Assembly (NCBI GenBank): GCA_019914945.1
Contig: CM034106.1
Span: 4,588,001 to 4,652,000 of the forward strand
Source: Typha latifolia
Lineage: Eukaryota; Streptophyta; Magnoliopsida; Poales; Typhaceae
Direction of reading: 5' to 3'
DNA: 64,000 nt
The position numbers were made by a program, and so were the translations under genes. Positions 11,823 through 24,859 of the stretch are shown here, piece by piece. A model generated the notes under the pieces. It did no database searches. It was not told the DNA's origin and saw only the letters and a list, made by a program, of their open reading frames with translations. The number at the start of each line of letters is the position of its first letter. Position 1 is the stretch's first letter.

Positions 11823-14286
11823 ATGGGGGCTATCCAAATCAGTGCCTCCAAGGCCATGGCGCTACATTCGCTTAGCATTTTGAGCCTCGCTACAGGGTAT
11901 CTAGTTGCAAGAGACGTCTATTCGTTAAGTCTCGTTACCCACCCAGCTCAAACCCTTCGTCTTCTTCTGGTAACCAACTCCCACATCATCGCTTCATTCA
12001 AAGAAAATTTCGCATCTTGGAGGTCTTTTTAGTATCTAAATTAGCTTTTGATATAGGTCTTTGAAGCGCCTATCATTATTGGAGTATACAGTTGGCTTCG
12101 TCGAGACCAAGACCATTGTTCGGTAATGCCCGCCATCTGTTTGTTACATTGCCTTTGCTTTTTTCCTTCGGTGTTCTTTTGGCTTTAGTTTGGGTTAAAT
12201 ATGGGTATTTGGCAGTTCTTGATGGCTGTTGGACGAGGACTGGTGGGTCTTCCAATTGGTAAGTCTTGAATGTGATAGAGTTCAATCTCTCATATGTTCT
12301 CTTTATTTTAATGCCTTTTATTTTACATTGGTAATGTAAGAAAGAGTGGAGTTGACTGACCCTGCTTGACTTCTCGATTCTTTCAAGGTCTCTAGTATCT
12401 AGCTAACTTCTTAGTAGTGGAAAATATGTTTATACTGCATAAGATGCTGAATTGTAACATCTATGTGGGATTTTGTCAAGGTCCAACAACAGTATTTATT
12501 TATTTTGATAGTCTCGACTATTTTAGATACAATGCACAAAGAATACATGACATCTCTAGTCTCTAAAAATCACTTGGTATATCAATTATCAAAAAAGTAA
12601 AGTATTAGAAACCTATTATAGATTTTCTGTTTGCAATTAGTAAGTACCCTTTAGCAATACATCCATATACATCCATAACATTTTGTGAATTAGAACTTTT
12701 TGTGCAATGTTGTGGATTCTATGTTTTGGTTTTGGGCCAACTGTTTACATTTGGCTGGTTGGGTTAGAAGTAGAGGAGTGATATTTCCTTAGTCCAATCT
12801 ATATATGTTACGACTTAAGTTTTTTCCTAATATTGTGTTATTTCTTCTTTAGGTGCTTTCATAAATGCATTTGGAGCAATAGTTTTGGGTGCACCGGTTG
12901 GCATCGAGTAAGTTCAATGTTGTACCAACATGTGCATGAACCATTCTTAGAAGTTTTCAAGTTTCTGGCTTTCAGTTATGCAAGATTGATATACAATAAC
13001 TGCATTTGGAGCAATAGTTTATGCAAGATTGACTTTCATAAATGCATTTGGAGCAATAGTTTGGGGTGCACCGGTTGGCATCGAGTAAGTTCAATGTTGT
13101 ACCAACATTTGCATGAACCATTCTTAGAAGTTTTCGAGTTTCTGACTTTCAGTTATGCAAGATATCAATACAATAACTTACATACTTTGTGGTTTCCACT
13201 TTCCAGAGAGCTTGCTGAATTTGACATTAGTAGTTTGTTTGAGAAAATATACTATGTAAAACAACGCATGCAACATGAAAGATCCCCTAATTTCTGAGGC
13301 CTTAATATTATTGCAATGGATGCAGGTATTGGCCAGCAACAACCTATTGGTCGTTTCTTATGTCACTGTTTACTGTGAGTAACCTTCTGCTTGCTATGTT
13401 ATTATCATTTGCAACTTGACAATACATGAAATTGAGGGAGGAAGGGGCTATATTATATTTAAGCACATCTAGGTATTCTTTCATAGATCCTTATATGCAT
13501 TTATTGCAATTATTCACTTACTAAGGCAATCAATTGAAAAGCATAGGGTGTATAGAAGAGTTGCTTTTTCACACATGGTACTTTTACTTCAAATTAAAAA
13601 ACATAGAATTATAGTTTACGTGCTTACATACATATTTTATTTACAATTATTTGGATGATTAATCTAAATATTATTTTCACAGTTTACTCCCGCAGCTTGT
13701 GCCTTTGGCCCTTCTAGGATGGATTGGCATCATATTCTAGTTTTTTCCAAGTAGGTGCTTATTGATGGTTTTGCTTCTCCATGTGCTGTTTCAAGATTTC
13801 TAGAGATGGTTTGTGGTTGTTCATCTGAAATCTTCTTTTTGTTAATTGACATACAAAATATTTTAATTTCATTACTCTTGGGGCTACTTTCATATCTTTA
13901 TGCAATCCTAATTGGGAAAGATTGTTGGACGCTGCATTTTTTGTCACAGCCTAGCCAATGATGTTGACTGGATGATCTCTGTATCAGCTTGCGGAGCTAT
14001 AATTGGGGCATGGCTTGGTGCTTGGCCAATGCCACTTGATTGGGAGAGACCATGGCAGGTAAAGATTCTTTGCTCTTGATTGTCACGAGAGATGTGCTTA
14101 ATGCTTTAGATCATTCCAAACCATTGGTACTATGCTATTTTGATTGGATGCTAACTAAAATCTTTCTTGTAGGAATGGCCAATCTGTGTCACCTATGGTG
14201 CAATTACGGGACATTTTGTTGGGATGGCTGCATCGTGGGTGCTTATATTATTGCTCAGAAGACAAGTTCATCCGAAAGCTGATTAA
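11823..14286 (+). CDS. PIGF: GPI-anchor biosynthesis protein PIG-F
   Basis: PIG-F is an ER multi-pass membrane protein that partners the PIG-O and PIG-G transferases adding ethanolamine phosphate to GPI. Eight GT-AG exons give an uninterrupted 216-residue protein, about the family's usual length in plants: 11823-11969, 12057-12122, 12216-12258, 12853-12907, 13326-13374, 13683-13750, 13950-14058 and 14173-14286. Phases match at every junction and the stop is taa at 14284. Landmarks are RLLLVFEAPI (residues about 45-54), GRGLVGLPIGAFINAFGA, IEYWPATTYWSF, GAWPMPLDWERPWQEWPI (residues 166-183) and a C-terminal RRQVHPKAD. Several hydrophobic helices are visible. The start at 11823 is the first ATG of this frame after the leader. 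Odd point: exon 4 and its donor are tandemly duplicated in intron 4. Confidence 0.9.
12856..13177 (+). repeat. Tandem duplication of PIG-F exon 4 plus intron start
   Basis: Bases 12856-13000 recur at 13033-13177 at a constant offset of 177 bp with only about 7-8 differences. Between them lies a 32-bp filler (13001-13032) made of two patches: tgcatttggagcaatagttt from the exon and atgcaagattga from the intron part. The second copy keeps the donor (ga/gtaagt at 13085) but lost the acceptor. The nearest AG (13027) would create gat tga, an immediate stop, and a Leu codon became Trp. The first copy is therefore the usable exon. Confidence 0.9.
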
Positions 14287-15878
14287 CTTCTAGGTGATCA
14301 AGGGCTTTTCTATCATAGGCAGCCAACATTGACAATTTTGTTTATCAACATGGGCCATTTTAGTACGTGGCATCAAGTTTGGGCTACAAAACACTTTATT
14401 TTGTTGAAATTATCAACGATTTGTCACTATCTATTTTTGCATAAATCTGTCTCCTATTTCCATGCTTCTATATCGATCTGATGATAAGTTTTGAGGATTA
14501 CATGTATCATGAACTATTTTTCATCTCATAAAAATCAACTTAAATATCAAATTAAAAGGCTAATGTGGATCAAACTCTTTCTTTCAGATTTCCTCGACTA
14601 TTATGATAGCTATCTCAACAAAGTTCTGAAAATTTTCTCAACTATTATGATAGAAAGTACCTAGATTTTCTCAACACTATTCTGACGTCCAGTTCTTTTC
14701 TCCGAAATTTATGAATGCATAAATTGGTAAAGATGGAAAAAGTCTTACTATCCATCTAATTCCAGGGGTACTTGAAAGTCCCACATGTCTCTTTACAAAT
14801 GATGCTTGGTGGGTGAATCTGAGACGCGACGGATCCGCAATAACCATCAACTTAATATCATGAAAATATGTATATGCTAAATATACATTATTCCTAGAAA
14901 TAAGTACACTGATCGTTGACTAGTGTATCATAAGCAAGAACTTTATCTATTCAGAAATTTACTTTTGCTTGTCCTAAAGCCATAGTGAGGACACTATAGA
15001 GAACATAAAAAATTGCAAGCACAAAGATAAATATATGTAATTGGTCAATTCCAGATTGCGAAATCAATGGCACTTTGTCCTGCATAATCAAAGTCATGAC
15101 AGAAATTAGTGATGACTACTTGATGAATGAAAAAAAGGAGGAAAAGTGGTCTTCATATAAAACAAAAATATATTAACAACCACTCAGAAGAAAGTTGATC
15201 CCTCACTAATAAATCATCTATTTGTCCAACTCTAAAGAACAAGCAGAACTTAGATGACTTGTAGAAGTGTAGAATGCTTCTCAACAAGGAAGATATCACC
15301 CGTTGGGGTTGGGAGTGGAGGGAGTGGAGGAGAGAGATAAAGTTGGGAGGTGTTCAGCTAGTAAAGATGCACTCCAAAGTATAGGAGATGGTCCAAGTAG
15401 TATTCTTAGAACTATCCATGAGGAGAGGAAGTTTGCAATCAAATTTGTAGAAAATAAAAATAAAACTAAACACGAAAGATGTGATATGTAAAGTGTTATC
15501 GATTAAGATAAAATAAATAAAAAATCAATGCGAAAAGTGACTACAGTTCGAGGAATCATCTAAACTATAGCAAACATGATGATCTCTAGTGGATTTGATC
15601 TAAAGATATTATAGATGCGATGCTATTCAAAGCATAGAATATAACATGATCACTAAAATTCTAATCCAAAGTATCATTCATGTCTTTTTCTTCGACTACG
15701 ATAGAGTAAAGAAAGAAGCAATTCTAGTATCAAATTAATAAACTATCTAAGAAAACATCTCTCTTGAAAAGTATTCAAATCCAAAATATAAAGAAGAGAA
15801 AATGCAAGAGATAAACAAGATTACAAAGGTATAGAATCAACCTTTCACCGAAGCCAACAATAAAATTAGCTCTCCATA
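14287..15878. other. 3' flank of PIG-F, no gene recognised
   Basis: AT-rich DNA. The phrase ctcaactattatgatag recurs at about 14590-14660, a minor local repeat. A purine-rich stretch occurs at 15300-15350. No domain or RNA gene is seen. Confidence 0.4.
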
Positions 15879-17204
15879 TGTAATGCCCCCGCCCGACATG
15901 GGCACGTGCACACACACGCGCCCACACGGCACGCGCGGCGCACGCGACAGGTCCGGCGGGGCCCGTCACACACAGATACACTCCTGTGCACATACAATCA
16001 TGACATCATCAAATAACACATGCTAATATATCCATGATCACATAATCCATCGCCAAATAAATCATACTATCAACCAAATAAATCTGTTAACATATGAATA
16101 TCCACGTCCATAATAATATACACTAGACCACTATATAATCTGGCAGGACCCACATAGGCCACAACAAACTATCAAGATAGAACTAAATAACTAATACATG
16201 AGTGCTATAAAATCTGACATATACTATACAAATCATCATCTGATACAATAAGGTATAAATATAACAAACAACGATACAACTCAATGTCTGGTTAAACTAT
16301 CTTCTCTACCGTCTCGCATCAATAGCTCACCTCATCATCACTCTAAAATATCTTCTCAAGATATCTCAGGTCGTTATCACGTACCACAAATCTGAGGGGT
16401 TAGAAAAGAAATAAAGAGAGTCATGAGCAAAAGGCTCAGTGAATAGACCTTACCTTGAATCAGTGATGCCAAACAGAGAGTAAATCATGTACTGGATAAT
16501 ATGAATCAGAAATAGTATCATATCATAAATAAGTATATAAATGTATCCTCAATAATATATAAATGAAAAGTAGATAACATGTCATAACTGATAAAAATAT
16601 ATAATCCTCGACCATGAGTAAACAAATCTTCGTATCATACTATCATCATAACTCTCTCTCTCAAATATGACACATGATGCATGCCAACTATGACCACGTT
16701 ATGATATCAAATGCAATCATATATGATGTATATTGACCACTCGATAATCAGGTAACCAAATGATAATGAAATCGTATGCATTTTTCAACATCATAATCAT
16801 CACCGACATCTCGGTATAATATCATCATACTAGACCACTATGCACAGTCAACACCCGGTACTCGGTCTCAACATCATGCCCGAAGGCTCCGAGCATACTC
16901 TGCCATCTGCAAGGAGTATCTCAAATATAACCATACCCTGCCATCCGCTAAAGGTATCAACATCCATCCAGACCGGGCACCCCACATAGTTGATAGAAAC
17001 CTCGTGAGGATAACTCACCACATATGCCCTGGCGAACGGCATGTGTCCGATTGTCTGTGCGCACATACTCAACTGACATCGGACATGGGCCACGAGATAT
17101 CGCATATCAGTGACCATAATCATCACTCCAGGCACCCCTAACCCTGGCGCCTACTCGAGTATCCTCATGCTTTCTATCAACTATCCTATCAATCACATTT
17201 CATA

Positions 17205-18643
17205 CTTTCCTTCTAAATGTCAGATCACATGCATATATCCAGTACGATAACGAGTCAATGTATAGCAGGAATTTAGGTGAAATAGGAATCAAGAGAAAAT
17301 GATGCAATGTAGTCTCCAACTGTATCGTCAACACATACATACTCATGCTACAGATCAACTCGGTAAACAATCATAACAGTAGAATCATCTCTAATCATCT
17401 CTATATATATCACCAATGTACTCATATTCCAAATCAGCATAATCGAATGCATGATAGAATATGCTCGACTATAATCATCTCTAGATAAAATCATATAATC
17501 ATGCTGGAGGCCAAAACATACATGTACATAAATATATAATATAACCTAATTTGAGAAATGCGTCTAAGGGATAAAACTACTCACTGTCTAATCAGAAGAT
17601 ACAAACCACGCATCTCTCACGTCCGTTAGGTAACCGAGTGACACTCATCGCTAACAAGGTCCACGGGGTCTCAAATAAGGGGGTTCGGGATCTGAAATAT
17701 TTAAGTAGTATGATGTTAGTCGTTTATCTAATTAGAATTAATTCAGTTAAAATATAAAGGTTTATTAGGTTTAGAATCACTTTTCTTTATTTTTGATTAC
17801 ATAACTAGGTCTATAATATAGATACGATTCAAATATTATAATTCTTTATTATTATAAAATGTTAGTTATAACATAAGAAGAAGAGGCCTATTTCCTTTTA
17901 TATGAGAGTATTTCTGAATATATAATTATAAAAATAAAATAAAAGGCTAAATAAGTATAGACAAGGTCTAATTTTAATTAATTTTATAATTCATACACTA
18001 TCTTGATTAATTAGGGACAACGCAGTCTTTACTCGATAAAATAATAAATAAATAACTAAATAAACTTAGTATTTTATTTGTTGCAGAATAATCATAAAAT
18101 TAATATAGATATTAAAATATATATGATGAGGGTATTAGAATATAAATCTGATAATTATAATTTACAAATCTATCTATTAATCTAATAGATATGTAAATAA
18201 ATAAATAAATAAATATAAGTATTACCTATATTTATACCTAATTAGTCATTAATTATAAAAATTATATTGAAGGATATATAATATTATTAAAATAGTTAAT
18301 GTCTAAATAATCTATTTGCATTAATTAAGAAGAAAAATACCTAAATAAATAACATAAATAAACTAATTAAATCTGCCATCAGTGCTGGGCCGAGCCCAAC
18401 ACTGTGCAGAAAGAAAGAGAAGGAGCTGAGGAAGAAGGAGAAAAAGAAAGAAAGAAAGAAAGAAGAAGAAGAAGTAGAAGAAGAAGAAGTAGAAGAAGAA
18501 GAAGAGAAGAGGAAGAGAAGAAAGAGAGGAGGTGAGGGAGGAGGTTGTGGACCCGGGCCGGCGGAGAGGGCACCGGCCACTGTTGGCCAGCCAGCGGCTA
18601 GCCTCTCGCCGGCGGCTCAGCTCCGACGAGCCCAACCTCGGGC

Positions 18644-18683
<40 letters not shown>

Positions 18684-18875
18684 TGAGAGGTCTCACCGAC
18701 GGTGGCGGCGGCTCCGGGGAAGGTGTCGGTATAGAGAGAGAGAGTAGAGTGAGAGGGTGGACGAGAGAGAGAGAGAGAAGGAAAGAGAGGGGGAGTGAGA
18801 GGTCTCATCGGCGGCGGCAGCGGCTCTAGGGAAGGTGTCAGTATAGAGAGAGAGTAGAGTGAGAGGGTCGCCGAA

Positions 18876-18910
<35 letters not shown>

Positions 18911-19020
18911 AGGCGGTGGAGGAGGAGTAGTGGCGGCGCCGGGGCCCACCGCGGCCAGTTGGCCGCAAGCGCGTGGCGCCCCACCAAGCTGCATGAGCAA
19001 CTGGCATGGGCACGAGGCCG
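17205..19020 (+). repeat. First unit of a 1.8-kb tandem duplication
   Basis: The unit starts near ttctaaatgtcagatcac, runs through AT-rich DNA to gtgctgggccgag, a GA-rich block and a GC-rich end (gcatgagcaactggcatg). The same order of landmarks follows in 19035-20820, and an inverted partial copy lies at 21430-22866. Confidence 0.8.
18410..18915. repeat. GA-rich low-complexity block, first copy
   Basis: Long (ga)n and (gaa)n runs are mixed with gcggcggc. Open frames on both strands here are by-products of the repeat. Confidence 0.85.
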
Positions 19021-19034
19021 GCCCATATTTTATG

Positions 19035-20820
19035 CTTTCTTTCTAAATGATAGATCATATGCATATATCCAGTACGATAACAAGTTAATGCATAATAGGA
19101 ATTTAGGTGGAACAGGAATTAAGAGAAAAATGATATAATATAGTTTCCAACCATGTAGTCAACACATGCATACTCATGCTAATCTATCATATGCATACTC
19201 ATGCTACATATCAACTAGACATAAAATTATAACAGTATAGTTATCTCTAATCATCTCTATTTATCATCATCATACTCATATCTAAGATCAGCTTAATTAT
19301 ATACATAATAAAATATGCTTGACTATAATCATCTCTAGATAAAGTTATATAATCATGTTGGAGGCTAAAATATGCATGTACATAATATATAATATAACCT
19401 AATTTGAGAAAGGCATCTAGGGGATAAGACTACTCACAAGTCGATTAGAAGACATGAACCACGTATCCGCCACATTCGTCAACTGAGTGTCAACTCATCA
19501 CTACTAAAGTTCACGAGGTCTTAGATTAGGGGTTCGGGTTCTGAAAATATTTAAGTAACATTAGTTAGTTATTTATCCAATTAGAATTAGTTCAGATAGA
19601 ATATAAAGGCTAAATAACTATAAATAAGATATAAGTATAGACAAGATCTATTTATAATTAATTTTATAATTCTTACTCTATGTTGATTAATTAGGAACTA
19701 TCTAGTCTTTACTTAATTACACAAAATAATAAATTAATAATACTAGTATCTTATTATACACACAATAGTATAAAATAAGTTAATAAAATTACTTAAAATG
19801 TATATATATATATATATTATGAATATTAGTATGTATCTATAGATCTCATGATTATAGTTAAGGAACTGTTTATTAATCTAACAAAACAAACACACACACA
19901 TATATATATTAAGTAAACCAATATTTATATGTAACAATATAAAACATAATTAATCATTCATTTTTACTAATTGTAATTAATAATAAGCATATTAATGAAT
20001 ATATGTATAATAAATAATTTAAGTATTTCCAATATTTTATGCGTAATAGTTTATAACAATATAATCATTAATTATACTAATTATAATTAATAAAATTGTA
20101 CTGAAGAATATATATTATTATTATAATAATTAATATCTAAATAATATATTTGTATTAATTAAGAAAGAAATACCTAAATAATTAAATAAACAGAAATAAA
20201 ATAAAATAAATAAAAGCATTGCCAGCAGTGCTGGGCCGAGGAGGGGAAGGAGTTGAGCCGGGTCGGCAAGGAGGGGCTCGGCCGCTCCTGGCCAGCCAGT
20301 AGCCCAGTTTCGGTGAACCCGAGAGAGAACGAGGAAGAAAGCGAGAGAGAGAGAGTGATAAAGAGAGGTGGAGGAGGAAGGAGGCTCACCGACATCGATG
20401 GAGTGGCACCGGTGGCGGCAGTAGCGATGACAGCTACATGACGGCATCGGGGTGGGGGGTGGGGGGGATGAGAGTTTGAGAGAGAAGAAAAGGAGAGACC
20501 GAGAGAGGAGAGAGAGAGAGTAGAGAGAGAGAGTAGAGAGAGATATAGAGGGGAAGAGAGAGGCGGTGGGGGGGTGCTGGCGGCGGTTGGCCGGTGGGGT
20601 AGCGACGGTAAAAGAGAGAGAGAGAATGTTTGAGAGAGAGAGAGGAGAGAGACCAAAAGAGAGAGAGGGGAGAGAAGAAAAATGGAGAGAGAGAGGCGGT
20701 GGGGAAGGAGGCTGCGGCGGTGGCGACGGGGCGCATGGCACCATCCACGCTAGCTGCTCATGCAGCTGCTTGGGCACGGGTCCAACTATAGGGTGGCCGG
20801 CCACGTTGTGCCCATGAAAT
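19035..20820 (+). repeat. Second unit of the 1.8-kb tandem duplication
   Basis: The unit begins ttctaaatgatagatcat with the shared phrase atgcatatatccagtacg, and includes the gtgctgggccgagg landmark and a GA-rich block. It ends with the gccggcc / gcccat motif also seen at the end of unit one. It is diverged by many substitutions and indels, so the duplication is not recent. Confidence 0.8.
20330..20715. repeat. GA-rich low-complexity block, second copy
   Basis: (ga)n runs interrupted by ggtggggg and gcggc. It is equivalent to the block at 18410-18915. Confidence 0.85.
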
Positions 20821-20865
20821 ATTTATTTATTATTTTTATTATTTTTTTACGATTGGGTTGTTACA

Positions 20866-21429
20866 TCTAATAACTTTGAAATATGATAATTTTGATATCG
20901 AGGTGAAAATATATTAATGAAATAGTGGAGAAAAGTCGAAACATGGTAGAAATTGGAATACCGATGTTCCGACGGTCATTGGAGAGTGGCGAACTGTTGT
21001 GGAATGGTGGAAGTCGGCGTATGAGTGGGTAGCTCGTAGAGGTAGATGGTGGCAAGGGTTTGAAGGTAGGATTAGGATTTCTAGATTAGATTTGCTCCTA
21101 GGAAAACAGACGGCTATGATTAAACGGTAAATGTGGGATTATAAAATTAACTTAAACTAATATTCATTTCACGAGCTAATCGTCCTCCAAATAAACAATG
21201 ACCACTCCTATTTATAGGAGTAGATATATAGTGGATCAGATCTAACTCGACGTACTGGGCATACATACACGAATTATCCACTTTAATTCAAATTTAAAAG
21301 TACTAAGCGAAATCAACTAACTAGACTCAACCTAATTGACTCTAGCCTTGTGGTCGGATTGAAACAGTTACATGGACTATAGAGGCTACACTCGTGAGGC
21401 GCCACGCGCCCACCGCTACTGCCGCAGCC
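20866..21429. other. Unclassified spacer between LTR-like copies
   Basis: No coding potential is recognised. G-rich, stop-containing DNA. Confidence 0.35.
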
Positions 21430-22866
21430 AACCGCCGCCAGCACTGATAGCTGTGTTTTAATTATTTAATTATTTATTTATTTATTTTATTGATGTTATT
21501 TATTTAGGTTTTCGTTCTTAATTAATGCAAATAGATTATTTAGACATTAATTATTTTAATAATAATATATATATTCTTCAATATGATTAGTATTAATTAT
21601 AATTTGTATAATCAATGATTAATTAGGTATAAATATAGGTAATATTCATATTTATTTATTTATATCTCTATTAGATTAATATATAGATTTGTAAATTATA
21701 ATTATCAAATTTATATACTAATATTCTTATGAGATACATTTTAAATAATTCTAATAATTTATTATATATTATTATCTTGTAATAAATAAAATAATAGGCT
21801 TACGTATTTATTTATTATTTTATAAAGTAATGACTATATAGTTCCTAATTAATCAAGATATAATTTAATTATAATTAGGTTTTTATCTATATTTATATTT
21901 TTATTTATAATTAAAAATTTAGCTACTTATAAAGATAAGTAAGAATTCTAAAATCTAATAAATCATCATATTTTACATGAATGAATTTTAATTGCATAAA
22001 CGACTAACTTTTTGCTACTTAAATATTTGCAGATCCTGAACTCCCTTATGTGAGGCCTCATGGACCTTACTAGCAATGAGTTGTCACTCGGTTGATTAGT
22101 GAATACGAGTGATATCTATATTGGGTCTTCTAATCAGACTGTGAGTAGTCTTATCCCCTAGGCGCCTTTCTCAAATTAGGTTATATTATATATTATGTAC
22201 ATACATGTTTTGGCCTCCAACATTATTATATGACTTTATCTAGAGATGATTTTAGTCAAGTATATTTTATCATGCATTTGATTAGGATGATCTGAGATAT
22301 AAGTACATTGGTAATAAATAGAGATTATGAGAGATGATTATACTGTTATAATGCTATGTCTAGTTAATTTATAGCATGAGTATGCATGTAATAGATTAGC
22401 ATGAGTATGCATGTGTTGACTACATGGTTGGAGACTACATTGCATTATTTTTCTCTTGATTTCTATTCCACCTAAATTTCTATTATGCCATACTAGACAT
22501 ATGCATATGATATGTCATTTAGAAAGAAAGCATGAAATGTGATTGATAGGATAGTTAATAGAAAGCGTGAGGATACCCGAGTGTGCGTGTGGGTTAGGAA
22601 GCACTTGGTCGATGATTGATCGCTCAACATAGTCGCGATCATGTTAGCTTTACGTCCGAGGTCGTTAGTCTGTGTGTGCATCAGACATTCGGACACATAC
22701 CGTTGACTAGGGCATATGTGGTGAGTTATCCTCACGAGATTTCTATCAGCTAGAAGGGTGCCCGGTCTAGATGGATGTTGATACCCTTAGCGGATGGCAG
22801 GGTATGATTATATTTGAGATACTCTTTGCGGATGGCGAGTATGCTCCTGAGCCTTCGAGCATGATG
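21430..22866 (-). mobile_element. Inverted partial copy of the LTR-like repeat
   Basis: Read on the minus strand it follows 16850-18400: the triplet block ggtatcaacatccat, then ttctaaatgacatatcat, then tcaaattaggttatatt-like phrases, then the AT-rich part and the cagcact landmark near 21445. It ends abruptly against LINE sequence at 22867. Confidence 0.7.
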
Positions 22867-23064
22867 AAGCCTTTCATTCCAGATCTAATCCTAGAAGCGC
22901 GCAAAGGATTTGTTCCTAGAAGACAAATACTCGACAACCAGATTATTGGCCACAAAATGATAAATTTTCTCCAAACCTCAATGAGTAGCAAAGGTTATTT
23001 CCTCCTTTAGGCATATATGTCAAAGGCCTTCTAATGGATTGCCTCGAGCTCTATGGCTTTCTAA
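22867..23064 (+). pseudogene. LINE reverse transcriptase fragment (left part of split LINE)
   Basis: Translation gives KGFVPRRQILDNQIIGHKMI (the Q-x-GF-x-GRQILDN region of plant L1 reverse transcriptases) and then a decayed LSKAxD block, with stops. It ends where the truncated LTR of gypsy element C begins. The matching C-terminal LINE region resumes after element C at 33206, so C probably inserted here. Confidence 0.65.
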
Positions 23065-23461
23065 AAGAGTTGGCAAGGTCTCATCTAACTTCTAAGTTCT
23101 AATCTCCCCTACCATTGTCGAGTCCTCCCTCCGCCTTGGGATCTCGACCACTTCTTCCCCTTCGTCTTTATCTCTTAAACTACATCAACTATCCACCATC
23201 ATCTTCATTATCATCCATAACCCTAACATCCACTCCACCTGTCACCACCACCTTCATCCCCACTATATCATGATTTTGTCCTAGTTGAAGTTCGAATCTA
23301 CGAAGGGCGTAAATAAAAAAATCTTAGATTAGGTAGTTACGGACCGATTCAAATTGGGTTCGTAATTTATGAAAGAATATTTGATAATATTTTCCCTTAG
23401 TTGCGCGGACTGCTTCCTGCAATCAATCTAGAACTTGAAGAGATCGTTCCATAGCCTATCA
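23065..23461 (+). repeat. Truncated 5' LTR of element C
   Basis: It corresponds to the last 395 bp of the right LTR and ends atagcctatca, against cgtagtcgatca on the right. Confidence 0.8.
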
Positions 23462-23462
23462 T

Positions 23463-23475
23463 TAATATTAGAGCC
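23463..23475 (+). other. Primer binding site of element C (tRNA-iMet, decayed)
   Basis: TAATATTAGAGCC immediately after the LTR matches the tRNA-iMet complement TGGTATCAGAGCC at 10 of 13 positions. Confidence 0.55.
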
Positions 23476-23477
23476 CA

Positions 23478-24850
23478 GTGAACCTCGGACCTCCATTAAT
23501 AGTGGAAACAAGGAAGATGGCATCAACAAGGAGATTAATGAAGAGTACACCGACAAGGGAAGACTCAATTCATAATAACCCTAACCGAGAGGCTGATTCC
23601 GTTGGGGCGGCCGCGATAGGACCGAGTCAATCAACGTCCATAGATGTGAACATGGGCTTGGAGGATGAACTTAGGGGCATGTTCCAAATATTGCTGCATA
23701 GGGTGAACGCAATGTAGAATGATCATAATGCTTTGAAGGAATATATCATGAACCGATCGGCTTCGTCATCTCCTCGACGAAGATCGGTGCATCAAGAAGG
23801 ACCGGTAGTGGGACCACACTGAACCTATACCCCACAGGTCCAGGTACAACATGTTAATGTCAATGATCCTTTTTTTTACCTATTACTACACATAATCCCT
23901 CACCTCCGATACACAACCCAAGACCGACGGTGGTGGAACTCGAGAGGCGTGCGGCACCGGTGCGCTTTGACGATGAGTAGGAGTGGCACTTAAAGGATGA
24001 AGTTGATCCCTTCGAAGATGGCGATGGGCATGCTTGAGGATTCGAAGAAGGAGATCAACAAGAACAAAGGTTCAGACCTGAACCAAGGATCTTTCGCGAA
24101 CCTGACAATGCTACTTGGGGGATAACCGCATGTTTAGACTTTTGAAAATTCCAAGGCAGTGATCAGACGGATTGGGTGTTTCAAGTGGAGCAATACTTTG
24201 ATTATCAAGGGACAACAGAGGACACAAAGATACAGATGGCAAGCTTTCACCTCTAAAGAATGGCATTGCATTGGTATTGATCGGCTATTCGTGGTGGAGG
24301 ATTTACTAGTTGGGCAGACTTTTGTAGGAAGATTACACACAGATTTGGGACAGCGGTGTATGAAGATTTTGCTCCCACATTAAGCAAGATGGTTCAGAGG
24401 ACAATCGTATTGGAGTACCAAGCAGAATTTGAAAGAGTTAGTAGTCGTTGCGAGCCACCTTGGCCTGAACCGATATTGATGAGCACATTCATTTCAAGGC
24501 TACGAGAGGAGATTTTGGCGAATGTTCATGCTCTCTGTCTTATCACTCTTGAGGAGGCCTTTGAGAAGGCCATGATGAAGGAGCAAAAGCACAAGGCTCT
24601 CAAGATGGTAGCGAAAGCAAGTTGGGGCAACCAAGATGAGCGGTTTGTACCTAGAACATCGACTGAAAATTCTACAGTTCAAAGGCAGTGGCTGCTAGTA
24701 CTGGAGCACGACCACCCTTGAGACCCTCTTCCGATGTTAGAGGAGGCACAAGACCCCCTCTCCCCCCCCTATTTGAACTCTCATACCTGCCCAGGTGGAG
24801 GAGCGAAGGGGCTTTGCTTTCGATGCGATAAACTCTTTCAATGTTAGAGG
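23478..24850 (+). pseudogene. Element C gag (broken)
   Basis: An N-terminal piece (MASTRRLMKS, then a 'coiled' LEDELRGMFQILLHRV) is followed, across frameshifts, by the retrotransposon gag domain: VFQVEQYFDYQGTTEDTK, then AVYEDFAPTLSKMVQ, then YQAEFERVSSRCEPP, then FISRLREEI and HALCLITLEEAFEKAM (24356-24721). A half zinc knuckle (GLCFRCDKLF) appears near 24822. Directly after it the sequence jumps into RT, so protease is deleted. Confidence 0.7.
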
Positions 24851-24859
24851 AGGTATAAG

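Larger units (their letters stand above)
15879..20865. mobile_element. Long LTR-like repeat with internal duplication
   Basis: The block begins TGTAATGCCCCCGCCC and ends GGGTTGTTACA, giving TG...CA ends with a short inverse match (tgtaa/ttaca). Such ends and length (about 5 kb), AT-rich body and phrases like aaaggctcagtgaatag resemble the long LTRs of Ty3/gypsy Tekay/Del elements. No gag-pol lies beside it and the flanks (ccata and tctaa) are not a duplication, so solo-LTR status is an inference. Its right 3.6 kb consist of a 1.8-kb segment repeated in tandem. Confidence 0.45.

Noticed and set aside
12833..13297. A 154-codon plus-strand frame with internal peptide repeats
   Set aside because: It covers PIG-F exon 4, its intronic duplicate and the filler in the wrong frame; the repeats reflect the DNA duplication.
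18341..19064. Several overlapping frames rich in Ser/Leu/Phe or Arg/Glu
   Set aside because: They are translations of GA/CT repeats on both strands; no domain and no splice context.
20130..20804. A 224-codon Pro/Ser/Leu-rich frame on the minus strand
   Set aside because: It arises from the second GA-rich block of the LTR-like repeat and has low complexity throughout.
15879..20865. A complete LTR retrotransposon with two LTRs at 17.2-19.0 and 19.0-20.8 kb
   Set aside because: The units abut directly with no internal region, primer site or target duplication, so a tandem duplication inside one LTR-like block fits better.
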